Assembly (NCBI GenBank): GCA_902780585.1 | Contig: CACZGA010000007.1 | Location: 1-39,887, forward strand | Direction of reading: 5' to 3' | Source of the DNA: an uncultured Erysipelotrichaceae bacterium | GTDB lineage: Bacteria; Bacillota_I; Bacilli_A; RF39; UBA660 | Length of the DNA: 39,887 nucleotides | Shown: positions 8,729 to 15,658 of the stretch, piece after piece | Position numbering within the stretch: the stretch's first letter is position 1 | How the letters are laid out: the number at the start of each line of letters is the position of its first letter | Notes under the pieces: model-generated | What the model was told of the DNA's origin: nothing | The model's database searches: none | The model's input: only the letters and a program-made list of their open reading frames with translations | Position numbers and translations under genes: made by a program

Positions 8729-9178
8729 ATGTGGGAATTAATAAAAAATATTATTAAATGGATTATTATTGTAGCTTTAATTATTTTAGTAATTATGGGT
8801 ATTTCTAAAATTGTTAATAAAAAGAAAGTTGCTACAAAAACATCTCAGACAGAAATAAAAACAATTAAAAAGACCAATACTGAAGAAACTAATGAAAGTA
8901 CTACTACAGTAGAAAATTCAACAACAACAGAAAATACAACTACAAACAATACTACTAATAATAACACTACTACAAATAATTCAAGCAATACAAATACAAA
9001 TAATAATACAAGTAATTCAAATAATAAGAATAATACAAGTAATACAAATGGAAATTCAAGCCTAGAAGTTGTAGAAATAGCAAATACTGGAACTAATATG
9101 GGTATTACCATATGGGTAGGATTATTTGTATGTACATCAACAATTGTTTATATTAATAAACAAAAAAGATATGAATAA
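8729..9178 (+). CDS. Thr/Asn-rich low-complexity membrane protein with C-terminal ANTG motif
   Basis: No family is recognised. The 149 residues consist of an N-terminal transmembrane segment (about 9-27) followed by a Lys cluster, a 70-residue stretch made almost only of Thr, Asn, Ser and Glu, then IANTG and a second hydrophobic segment ending in a basic tail (NKQKRYE). The TG-helix-basic-tail order resembles a sortase sorting signal in which Leu-Pro is missing. Alternatively it is a simple two-helix protein with an extended external loop. The region 8880-9060 is built of ACT/ACA/AAT triplets. It has its own promoter and terminator, so it is a single-gene unit. Confidence 0.7.
   Translation: MWELIKNIIKWIIIVALIILVIMGISKIVNKKKVATKTSQTEIKTIKKTNTEETNESTTTVENSTTTENTTTNNTTNNNTTTNNSSNTNTNNNTSNSNNKNNTSNTNGNSSLEVVEIANTGTNMGITIWVGLFVCTSTIVYINKQKRYE
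8880..9060 (+). repeat. AAT/ACT/ACA triplet-rich low-complexity tract
   Basis: About 180 bases inside the gene at 8729 consist largely of near-repeated triplets coding Asn, Thr and Ser. Changes of whole triplets would keep the frame, so the linker length may vary between strains. Confidence 0.6.
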
Positions 9179-9183
9179 AAAAA

Positions 9184-9208
9184 GAGGTTCTAATTTAGAA
9201 CCTTTTTT
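9184..9208 (+). terminator. Rho-independent terminator after the Thr/Asn-rich gene
   Basis: Stem AGGTTCTA (9185-9192) with TAGAACCT (9196-9203), a 3-base loop and six T. Its 15-bp core GTTCTAATTTAGAAC (9187-9201) recurs exactly at 10165-10179. Confidence 0.8.
9187..9201. repeat. 15-bp terminator-core repeat, copy 1
   Basis: GTTCTAATTTAGAAC, palindromic apart from the central bases. The second copy at 10165-10179 lies on the far side of the gene at 9329, so that gene sits between two identical direct repeats 978 bases apart. Confidence 0.65.
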
Positions 9209-9269
9209 GATGATAACTTAGTTATGACTTTAGGACTAATATATATACTATAGAAGGCTTTTTCATTCA

Positions 9270-9298
9270 TTGAATTTCATATTATTATTTGCTATAAT
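9270..9298 (+). promoter_or_regulatory. Promoter of the 9329 gene (TTGAAT-17-TATAAT, extended -10)
   Basis: TTGAAT (9270-9275), a 17-base spacer and TATAAT (9293-9298) preceded by TGC. The surrounding bases (TTCATTGA at the -35, TTGCTATAATATG at the -10) match the promoter of the paralogous gene on the other strand at 10958-10986. Confidence 0.8.
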
Positions 9299-9328
9299 AT
9301 GGAATATATTTGTGGAAGGAGACATTAT

Positions 9329-10156
9329 ATGAATAATTGTGATAGTAGACATTCTCGGGCTTATTTTGAAGATGGTAAGAACTTTAGCTTTTACAGTGAT
9401 GAGCAAAAAGAAAAGCAAAAAGAAAAAGGTTATTGTTCCAAAGATGGTAGAAGTAATCATACATTTTGTTTTGATGGTGTTGTGTGTGGGTATTATGAGT
9501 TTGAAGATAAAACGTTCATTCTAACTAAGGGTTGTGAAGACTCAAAGCTATTCTTTGCAGGTTTACTAGATGAGGGTCTAATATTTCAGGATAAAGATAA
9601 CTGCTTTATGTTTAGTGGCAACAATAAGAAAGCACGAGAGAAAGCACAACGAGAATTCCCAGTTGGAAGCATTTTATCAATTACTGTGCGCAAAAATAGT
9701 AATGGAAAAAGTCTACGCTCTTTTGAAGTCAAAAAAACTTCTAATAAATGGGATGAACACTCCGTATCGACAGATTTTCCACGGGATGTTATTACTCTTT
9801 TACATGGGCTTGACTTTTCGTGCGTTTTTAGTGGAAATACAATTAAAGGATTTGTTTTTGGTCCTACCGATGATAATATTATTGATGTTCATATTGAGAA
9901 TGGTATTACAAGTAGGACATTCACAATTAATAAAAAGCGTGATCGACTTCTTTGCTATCCACAACCAAAAGGTATTATTATAATTAATGGCTATAATGCA
10001 AGTGTTTACAGAGGGAATATTATAATTGGGGCATTTGGAACATCTACATCTAAGAGATATTTTTCAGCAATAACACCTTTAGAAGCGGAAGATGCATTTA
10101 CTCAGAGAAAGAAACTAATAAAAATAATAGACAGATATGGGGAACGAAAACAATAA
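9329..10156 (+). CDS. Protein of unrecognised family, paralogue of the 10193-10927 product
   Basis: I do not recognise the family. The ATG at 9329 is chosen over the upstream in-frame ATG at 9299 because it has GGAAGGAG in place and 9299 would lie at the promoter. The product is 275 residues, with no signal peptide and no membrane segment, and is rich in aromatic and beta-forming residues. It aligns along its whole length with the minus-strand neighbour: F-G-VV/II then YY, CE, GL, and FPVGS (residues about 112-116) in the first half; KG-V, RL-CY-P, and G..GT..F..TP.E in the second. Each protein looks like two related beta-rich halves. Nine of about 16 Arg codons are CGN, including CGA, CGG and CGC, whereas nearby core genes use almost only AGA or CGT, which suggests transfer. 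It is an isolated unit between two terminators. Confidence 0.75.
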   Translation: MNNCDSRHSRAYFEDGKNFSFYSDEQKEKQKEKGYCSKDGRSNHTFCFDGVVCGYYEFEDKTFILTKGCEDSKLFFAGLLDEGLIFQDKDNCFMFSGNNKKAREKAQREFPVGSILSITVRKNSNGKSLRSFEVKKTSNKWDEHSVSTDFPRDVITLLHGLDFSCVFSGNTIKGFVFGPTDDNIIDVHIENGITSRTFTINKKRDRLLCYPQPKGIIIINGYNASVYRGNIIIGAFGTSTSKRYFSAITPLEAEDAFTQRKKLIKIIDRYGERKQ

Positions 10157-10157
10157 C

Positions 10158-10187
10158 AAAAAAAGTTCTAATTTAGAACTTTTTTTA
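10158..10187. terminator. Bidirectional terminator between the two paralogous genes
   Basis: A perfect 13-bp stem (10158-10170 with 10174-10186) with a 3-base loop, A-run on the left and T-run on the right, so it can stop both converging transcripts. The core is the same 15-bp sequence as in the terminator at 9187. Confidence 0.85.
10165..10179. repeat. 15-bp terminator-core repeat, copy 2
   Basis: GTTCTAATTTAGAAC, identical to 9187-9201. Recombination between the copies would remove the 9329 gene and leave a single intact terminator. Confidence 0.65.
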
Positions 10188-10192
10188 TTTTA

Positions 10193-10927
10193 TTATCTAT
10201 GTTGACCTAATCCTTCATTTCCTATTTGTTTGACTTTTTCGGGTGTGAATAGGAAAAATTGGTAATCCCCAGTACCAGCTAAGCCACCAAAAAAACATTT
10301 TACATCTTCACCATCTATTAAATTAGGGTCGAAGTAACAATTTACTAGACGAGCATCTTTAGGTATAGAAAATGGTTTTTTGTTTTTTGAATAAAACCAC
10401 CAACTATCTTTTTCCTTTATAACGACGCCTTTAAATCTTTTGCCTTGATATATAAAAGATTTATTAAAAGATTTAAAATAATCTAATTCATCTTCTGAAA
10501 GAATGTTTGGTTTAAATCTCTCTAAATGCTTACTATATTCTTCAACCATTCTTATCGGAGGTGTAAATACTCCATAAATAATTTTATCATCTACAGGTAA
10601 ACCCAACTTATTAAGACTTCTAACTTTTTTAGCACAAACCCGTACAAGACTTCCTACTGGAAATGAATTCTTGATACTTTCCCATTGATTATTGGTACAT
10701 TTTTTATTAAATTCATCTACATTAAAACACCCAAAAAAGCATAATCCCCCAGTTTTACCCAATGACCCAAATAAGAGTTTATCCCCATTTTCACAGTCTT
10801 GAATAGTAACAAAATGATTACCTCTAACATCATAATATTGATCAATAATTCCAAAAAAGATATAGGGCCATCCTTTATCTAAAGAGACTCTAATATTTCT
10901 AAACGTGTCTTTAGAATAAGCATCCAT
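10193..10927 (-). CDS. Protein of unrecognised family, paralogue of the 9329-10156 product
   Basis: The 244-residue product has no signal peptide or membrane segment and no motif I can assign. It shares with the convergent neighbour the segments FGII...YY, DCENGDKLLFGSL, GLCFFG, FPVGS (residues about 89-93), FKGVV, RLVNCYFDP and LAGTGDYQFFLFTPEK. Within the protein, LLFGSLGKTGGLCFF and CFFGGLAGTGDYQFF look like repeats of one another, so the protein probably arose from an internal duplication of a beta-rich module of about 100 residues. Its ATG has GGAAGTGA upstream. It is divergent from smc, with the two -35 boxes only 7 bases apart. Function unknown; Arg codon use is closer to that of neighbours than in the paralogue. 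Confidence 0.75.
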   Translation of the reverse strand: MDAYSKDTFRNIRVSLDKGWPYIFFGIIDQYYDVRGNHFVTIQDCENGDKLLFGSLGKTGGLCFFGCFNVDEFNKKCTNNQWESIKNSFPVGSLVRVCAKKVRSLNKLGLPVDDKIIYGVFTPPIRMVEEYSKHLERFKPNILSEDELDYFKSFNKSFIYQGKRFKGVVIKEKDSWWFYSKNKKPFSIPKDARLVNCYFDPNLIDGEDVKCFFGGLAGTGDYQFFLFTPEKVKQIGNEGLGQHR

Positions 10928-10957
10928 AAATTAGTCACTTCCTAAAATATAGCTCAT

Positions 10958-10986
10958 ATTATAGCAACAAGCCATAATAAAATCAA
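10958..10986 (-). promoter_or_regulatory. Promoter of the 10193-10927 gene (TTGATT-17-TATAAT, extended -10)
   Basis: On the minus strand TTGATT (plus 10981-10986), 17 bases, TATAAT (plus 10958-10963) preceded by TGC. Closely similar to the promoter at 9270-9298, sharing TTCATTGA and TTGCTATAATATG. Confidence 0.8.
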
Positions 10987-10993
10987 TGAATTG

Positions 10994-11022
10994 TTGCTGA
11001 AACAAACCTTTTATAGTATAAT
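10994..11022 (+). promoter_or_regulatory. Promoter of smc (TTGCTG-17-TATAAT)
   Basis: TTGCTG (10994-10999), a 17-base spacer and TATAAT (11017-11022), 20 bases before the smc ATG. Back to back with the minus-strand promoter at 10958-10986. Confidence 0.8.
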
Positions 11023-11042
11023 GTGGAGTAGGGTGAAATAAT

Positions 11043-13997
11043 ATGTATTTGAAAGGTATAACGACAAGTGGCTTTAAATCATTTGCAGATAAAATAGAAC
11101 TAAAATTAGATGATAAAATAACTTGTATTGTAGGGCCTAATGGTTCAGGAAAAAGTAATGTAGTAGATGCAGTACGTTGGGTATTAGGAGAACAATCAGT
11201 TAAATCTCTAAGAGGAGAAGGTTCTATGACTGATGTAATCTTCTCAGGTTCTAAGTCAAGAAGCCCTCTAAATGTAGCTTCTGTAGAATTAGTTTTTGAT
11301 AATACCGATCATTATATAAATATCCCATATACTGAAATATCTATTAAAAGAAGAGTATATCGTAGTGGTGAAAACGAATATTATTTAAATAATGAAAAGT
11401 GCCGTCTAAAAGATATTACTAATTTATTATTAGATAGTGGTATGGGTAAAGAATCTTTTAATATTATTTCCCAAGGAGAAGTAGATAAAATATTAAGTAA
11501 TTCTGGGACAGATAGAAGAGTAATCTTTGAAGAAGCTTCTGGAATATTAAAGTATAAAAAAAGAAAAGAAGAAGCTCTTCGTAAATTAGATAGAACTCAT
11601 AATAATTTAGAAAGAGTAAATGACATCACCACAGAATTAGAAATGCAAATAACACCTCTTAAAGAACAAAGTGAAAAAGCTAAAGAGTATTTAGAAAATA
11701 AAAAAGGCTTAGATCAATATGAAGTAGCCTTATTAGCTTATGATATAGAAACTATAAATCATTCTATTGAAACATCTAAAGAGAAAAAAGAAAAACTAGA
11801 AAATGAAATATTGGTTTTAAATAATGAAACAAATACTTCTTCAGTAGAAAGCTTAGAAGATGAAAAAAAATTAGATTATCTCCAAAAAGAATTATTAGAA
11901 TGGAATCAAAAATTATTAAGATTAACAGAAGAAAAAGAAAAAATATTAGGTGAAAAAAATCTTCTAATTGAAAAGAATAAATCTTCTAAAGAAGAGGAAG
12001 AAGTAAAAGAAGAACTAAGAAGAAAACTAGAAGAAAAAGAAACTGTAGAGGCAAACATAAAAGTACTTGAAACAGAATTAAAAGAATTAACAGAAAATCT
12101 AAGTAAAAAAGACCAATTGAAAAAAGATTCTGAAAGAGAAATGCAAAATCATAAATTAAAGAAGAATATCTTAATGAATGATTTTTCTACTCATTCTACA
12201 GAAAGAATTACTCTACAACATAAGATTGATGCTTTGAATAATGAAATAGAACAGAATAGTGATATGCCTAATAGTGTCAGAAAAGTATTAAATAATACTT
12301 CCTTAACTGGAATATATAATACAATTGGTAATGTAATTGGTACTGAAGAAAAGTACATAAAAGCTCTAAATACTGCGATTGCATCTAATAAAAACTTTGT
12401 AATAACCAAAGATGAAGAATCTGCCAAAAAAGCCATTGCTTATTTAAAAGATAATCATCTAGGTAGAGCAACTTTCTTCCCTCTTAGTGTTATAAAAGAA
12501 AGAGAAGTAGATTTAGAAACATTAAATATTGTAAAGAATAGTAATGATTATCTAGGTGTTATGTCTGATTTAATAACTTATAATAAAGAGTTTGATAAAG
12601 TAATTAAAAACCAATTAGGAATAGTTTTAGTTGTAACTGATATAGATGCTGCTACTAGAATATCTCATATGATAAAAGCTAAATATAGAATTGTTACTTT
12701 AGAAGGAGACGTCGTAAATGTAGGAGGAAGTCTTACTGGAGGTTCTGCCTATCATGGTAAAAGCACAATTATTTTAAAACAAGAATGTAAACACCTAGAA
12801 GAGAAAGTTGAACTTCTAAAACAAGAGGAAAAAGAAATTCAACAAGAAATATTAGATTTAAATAAAGAAAGTGACTCTTTAGAAGAAAAAATACTAGAAC
12901 AATCTAAAGAAAAAGCCGCTCTAGAACAAATTCTTTTCTCAAAACAAGAAGCCTTAAAGAAGGAAAAAGAAAAGAAAGAAATAATTTTAAAAGAACAAGA
13001 ATCTCTAGAAGCTATAGAAAATAATTCACTAGATCAAAAAGAACAGGAATATATTCGCTTATTCCATGAAAAGAGTGCCGAAAAAGACCAAGTGGAAATT
13101 AAAATTCAATCTCTTAATAGAGAAATAAGTGAATTAAAAGATAAAATAGAAAAAGAAGAAGCTGAAGATAAGCTAAAAAACTCTCGTCTTCGTAGTTTAG
13201 AAAAAGAAGCTAAGGATTTAGAAATATTAATAAATAGAAATGATGTAAAACTAGATAACATGTTACAAATACTAAATCAAGAGTATGAATTAACTTACGA
13301 AAAAGCTAAACAAGATTTTGTCTTAGATATAGAACCAGAAGAAGCTAGAAAAAAGGTTGATACCTATCGTAGTAATATTAAAAGAATAGGTATGGTTAAT
13401 ATAAGTGCTATTGAAGAATATGAAAAAGTAAATACCCGTTATGAATTCTTAACAAACCAAAAAGAAGATTTATTAAAAGCCGAAGATACCTTACTAGATA
13501 TTATGAAAGAAATGGATTCTATTATGAAAGAAGAATTTAAAACAACATTTGAAGAAATACGTATAGAATTCCAAAAAGTATTTAAAGAACTATTTAATGG
13601 TGGGAATGCTGATTTAAAATTAACAAATCCTGAAGATTTATTAGAAACAGGTGTTGATATAGTTGCTTCTCCTCCTGGCAAGAAACTAACAACAATCTCA
13701 CTATTATCAGGTGGAGAAAAAACTTTGACTGCTATCTCATTGTTATTTGCTATACTAAATGTTAGAACAGTACCATTCTGTATCTTTGATGAAGTAGAAG
13801 CAGCTCTAGATGAAGCAAATGTAGCCGGCTTTGGTAAATACTTAAGTCACTATAAAGATAAAACTCAATTCTTAATTATTACCCATAAAAAGAAAACTAT
13901 GGAATACGCTAATACATTATATGGTATTACAATGCAAGAATCTGGAGTATCAAAATTAGTAAGTGTAAAATTAGAAGGGGCACATGAAGTATTATAA
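11043..13997 (+). CDS. smc: Chromosome segregation/condensin protein SMC
   Basis: SMC is the ATPase core of bacterial condensin (with ScpA and ScpB, not in this window), which organises and separates chromosomes. Visible: Walker A GPNGSGKS (residues 31-38), a long coiled coil rich in Lys/Glu, a hinge (about 410-560, with SLTGIYNTIGNVI and GGSLTGG), the returning coiled coil, the ABC signature LSGGEK (from residue 888) and Walker B FCIFDEVEAALDEAN (Asp916, Glu917). At 984 residues it is about 200 shorter than Bacillus SMC; the missing length is in the coiled-coil arms, while heads and hinge look complete. Mollicute SMCs are similarly short. rnc and ftsY, its usual neighbours, are absent. Confidence 0.97.
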   Translation: MYLKGITTSGFKSFADKIELKLDDKITCIVGPNGSGKSNVVDAVRWVLGEQSVKSLRGEGSMTDVIFSGSKSRSPLNVASVELVFDNTDHYINIPYTEISIKRRVYRSGENEYYLNNEKCRLKDITNLLLDSGMGKESFNIISQGEVDKILSNSGTDRRVIFEEASGILKYKKRKEEALRKLDRTHNNLERVNDITTELEMQITPLKEQSEKAKEYLENKKGLDQYEVALLAYDIETINHSIETSKEKKEKLENEILVLNNETNTSSVESLEDEKKLDYLQKELLEWNQKLLRLTEEKEKILGEKNLLIEKNKSSKEEEEVKEELRRKLEEKETVEANIKVLETELKELTENLSKKDQLKKDSEREMQNHKLKKNILMNDFSTHSTERITLQHKIDALNNEIEQNSDMPNSVRKVLNNTSLTGIYNTIGNVIGTEEKYIKALNTAIASNKNFVITKDEESAKKAIAYLKDNHLGRATFFPLSVIKEREVDLETLNIVKNSNDYLGVMSDLITYNKEFDKVIKNQLGIVLVVTDIDAATRISHMIKAKYRIVTLEGDVVNVGGSLTGGSAYHGKSTIILKQECKHLEEKVELLKQEEKEIQQEILDLNKESDSLEEKILEQSKEKAALEQILFSKQEALKKEKEKKEIILKEQESLEAIENNSLDQKEQEYIRLFHEKSAEKDQVEIKIQSLNREISELKDKIEKEEAEDKLKNSRLRSLEKEAKDLEILINRNDVKLDNMLQILNQEYELTYEKAKQDFVLDIEPEEARKKVDTYRSNIKRIGMVNISAIEEYEKVNTRYEFLTNQKEDLLKAEDTLLDIMKEMDSIMKEEFKTTFEEIRIEFQKVFKELFNGGNADLKLTNPEDLLETGVDIVASPPGKKLTTISLLSGGEKTLTAISLLFAILNVRTVPFCIFDEVEAALDEANVAGFGKYLSHYKDKTQFLIITHKKKTMEYANTLYGITMQESGVSKLVSVKLEGAHEVL

Positions 13998-14030
13998 AGG
14001 AGAAGATTAATCTAAATCTTCTCCTTTTTT
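13996..14030. terminator. Terminator of smc, shared with the convergent gene
   Basis: A perfect 13-bp stem (13996-14008 with 14015-14027), a 6-base loop and a T-run to 14030. Both converging genes end inside it (smc stop 13995-13997; minus-strand stop 14007-14009). Confidence 0.85.
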
Positions 14031-14900
14031 AAATACTACATCATATTTATTTCCCGAAACTATGTAATATAAAGTACCATTATCTCCCATTTCATAAAAA
14101 TGTTTATCTACTGCAAACCATCTCATTAAAACATGTTTATCATGATCCCATACTCTAACAAAATAAGAACTACTATCATCACTTATATCAACATGCTTAT
14201 CAAATACATATACTTTACAAGAATACATTTCTCCATTTTGTTCTAACTTTTTTTTCTTGCCTTCGCTTATATAATTACTAATAAATATTATAATTAATAA
14301 CACAAAAAACTTAAATAATCCTGGAGAAATAGTTCCGGTAGTAAATGCTTTTACTATATAATTAATATTAATTAAAACTATTATAAAGATAACATAATAG
14401 AATAATCTAAAATGTCGTTGATTAATTAATAGTTCTTTATCTGTATCATTGCATATTTTTAAATCTTTAAAGTACTTCTGTATATTTGCAACATCTACAG
14501 GAATAATATTCTCAGGTAAAGATAAATAATCATATTGTTTAGTTAGGTGATTTCTTAAAGTTTCTCTAAATAATAGACCTAATTTTTTATTATCCATATC
14601 ATATCTAGGAATAATAAATTTCCCTTTTTTAGTATCTTTAATAATTTCTATCTTATAATCTTTATATTTAACTATTAGATCATCATTAATCTTTTCATAA
14701 CTAATTAGTTCGGTATCTATTATATCTATATGTGTAAAGAAGATAACTAAAAATATCAAAAAACCAAAATACATGAAAAAAAACAAAAATGCATCTACAT
14801 CACTAACCCCATCATTTATTAAAAGTAAAGCCCCCAAAAAACAAATAACTATATAAAATAGTAATACACAAGACCATATCAAATTACCATGTTTATTCAT
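14007..14900 (-). CDS. Four-TM membrane protein with C-terminal soluble domain, unknown function
   Basis: No family recognised. The start is placed at plus 14900, where GAGGTG sits at a proper distance, instead of the longer frame to 14936. The product is 297 residues. It shows two N-terminal transmembrane helices (about residues 5-26 and 32-58), a cytoplasmic-looking basic domain of about 100 residues, two more helices (about 168-190 and 200-218), and a C-terminal polar domain of about 75 residues with paired DKH motifs (FDKHVD, DHDKHV, VDKHFY). The gene follows def on the same strand by 45 bases and may be partly cotranscribed, though it has its own -10-like element. Confidence 0.6.
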   Translation of the reverse strand: MNKHGNLIWSCVLLFYIVICFLGALLLINDGVSDVDAFLFFFMYFGFLIFLVIFFTHIDIIDTELISYEKINDDLIVKYKDYKIEIIKDTKKGKFIIPRYDMDNKKLGLLFRETLRNHLTKQYDYLSLPENIIPVDVANIQKYFKDLKICNDTDKELLINQRHFRLFYYVIFIIVLININYIVKAFTTGTISPGLFKFFVLLIIIFISNYISEGKKKKLEQNGEMYSCKVYVFDKHVDISDDSSSYFVRVWDHDKHVLMRWFAVDKHFYEMGDNGTLYYIVSGNKYDVVFKKGEDLD

Positions 14901-14918
14901 ATAAACACCTCTAGTATA

Positions 14919-14927
14919 AGTATAACA
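14919..14927 (-). promoter_or_regulatory. Putative extended -10 (TGT-TATACT) of the 14007-14900 gene
   Basis: On the minus strand TGTTATACT, about 18 bases before the start codon; no clear -35. The implied leader is very short. Confidence 0.4.
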
Positions 14928-14945
14928 TGATACCATAAAAAAAGA

Positions 14946-15509
14946 TTATATGGATCTCATAGAATCTTTATCTTTATATGGATTTTTAGGATCAATATGA
15001 TCTGTAAATAAAATACCATTTAGATGATCAAGCTCATGTTGGAAACATATTGCTAATTCTTCTCTAGCTCTGATCTGTATTTTTCTTCCTTCTAAATCAT
15101 AACCTTCAAAAGTAACTCTCGCATATCTTGGCACAATTCCACATACTGGTCTATTAACACTTAGACAACCTTCTCCTTCACCAACATATATTTTTTCTTG
15201 GGAATTACTTATCATTCTTGGATTAATTAAGACATAGGTTTCAAATTCTGGTTCACCATCTTCATCATCTGAAATATCATTAACTACTACAAAGTAACGT
15301 TTTAATATTCCAACCTGTACTGCTGATAATCCCATACCAGGACGTAATTCATATTTTTCTGCTATTTCTGGAATTTGACTATTTTTTAGAAATTGAATCA
15401 TTTTTTCAATCATTTCTTTATCAGCTTTAGTTAGAGGAAAAGTAACTTCTTTACTAGTCTGTTTTAAACGACTATCTTTTTCATCTATAATATCTTTCAT
15501 TTTAAGCAC
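14946..15509 (-). CDS. def: Peptide deformylase
   Basis: Deformylase removes the formyl group from the N-terminal methionine of new proteins, using a bound metal. The three family motifs are present: GMGLSAVQ (motif I), EGCLSV (motif II, metal-ligand Cys) and QHELDHLNG (motif III, HExxH ligands). The start is uncertain: GAGGTG (plus 15514-15519) is 6 bases from a GTG at 15509 but 15 bases from the ATG at 15500, so GTG is preferred, giving 187 residues. An in-frame GTG at 15518 lies inside the ribosome-binding site. The acidic insert before motif II (DDEDGEPE) is of the kind seen in type 2 deformylases of Gram-positive bacteria. Confidence 0.95.
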   Translation of the reverse strand: MLKMKDIIDEKDSRLKQTSKEVTFPLTKADKEMIEKMIQFLKNSQIPEIAEKYELRPGMGLSAVQVGILKRYFVVVNDISDDEDGEPEFETYVLINPRMISNSQEKIYVGEGEGCLSVNRPVCGIVPRYARVTFEGYDLEGRKIQIRAREELAICFQHELDHLNGILFTDHIDPKNPYKDKDSMRSI

Positions 15510-15531
15510 TAGTATCACCTCAATCTCCTAT

Positions 15532-15540
15532 ATTTTATCA
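15532..15540 (-). promoter_or_regulatory. Putative extended -10 (TGA-TAAAAT) of def
   Basis: On the minus strand TGATAAAAT, about 22 bases upstream of the GTG start; no convincing -35. Confidence 0.4.
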
Positions 15541-15630
15541 AAAAAAAGTAATTTTGAAAAGAATAAAACTATAAACTATGTTAATTTACATGGATTTATT
15601 AATTAAAATGTCATTTCTATATAAAAAATA

Positions 15631-15639
15631 TGGTATATT
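15631..15639 (+). promoter_or_regulatory. Putative extended -10 (TGG-TATATT) of the SEDS gene
   Basis: TGGTATATT, 20 bases before the ATG at 15659 and its strong AGGAGG ribosome-binding site. No good -35. Confidence 0.4.
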
Positions 15640-15658
15640 TATTATATAGGAGGCTTAT

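Noticed and set aside
8845-9111. Minus-strand ORF of 88 residues rich in Val/Leu opposite the Thr/Asn-rich gene
   Set aside because: It is the antisense of ACT/AAT triplets, with no ribosome-binding site; a shadow of the plus-strand gene.
9339-9983. Alternative-frame ORFs at 9339-9524 and 9615-9983
   Set aside because: They lie inside the 9329 gene, without ribosome-binding sites, and the paralogue on the other strand supports the 9329 frame.
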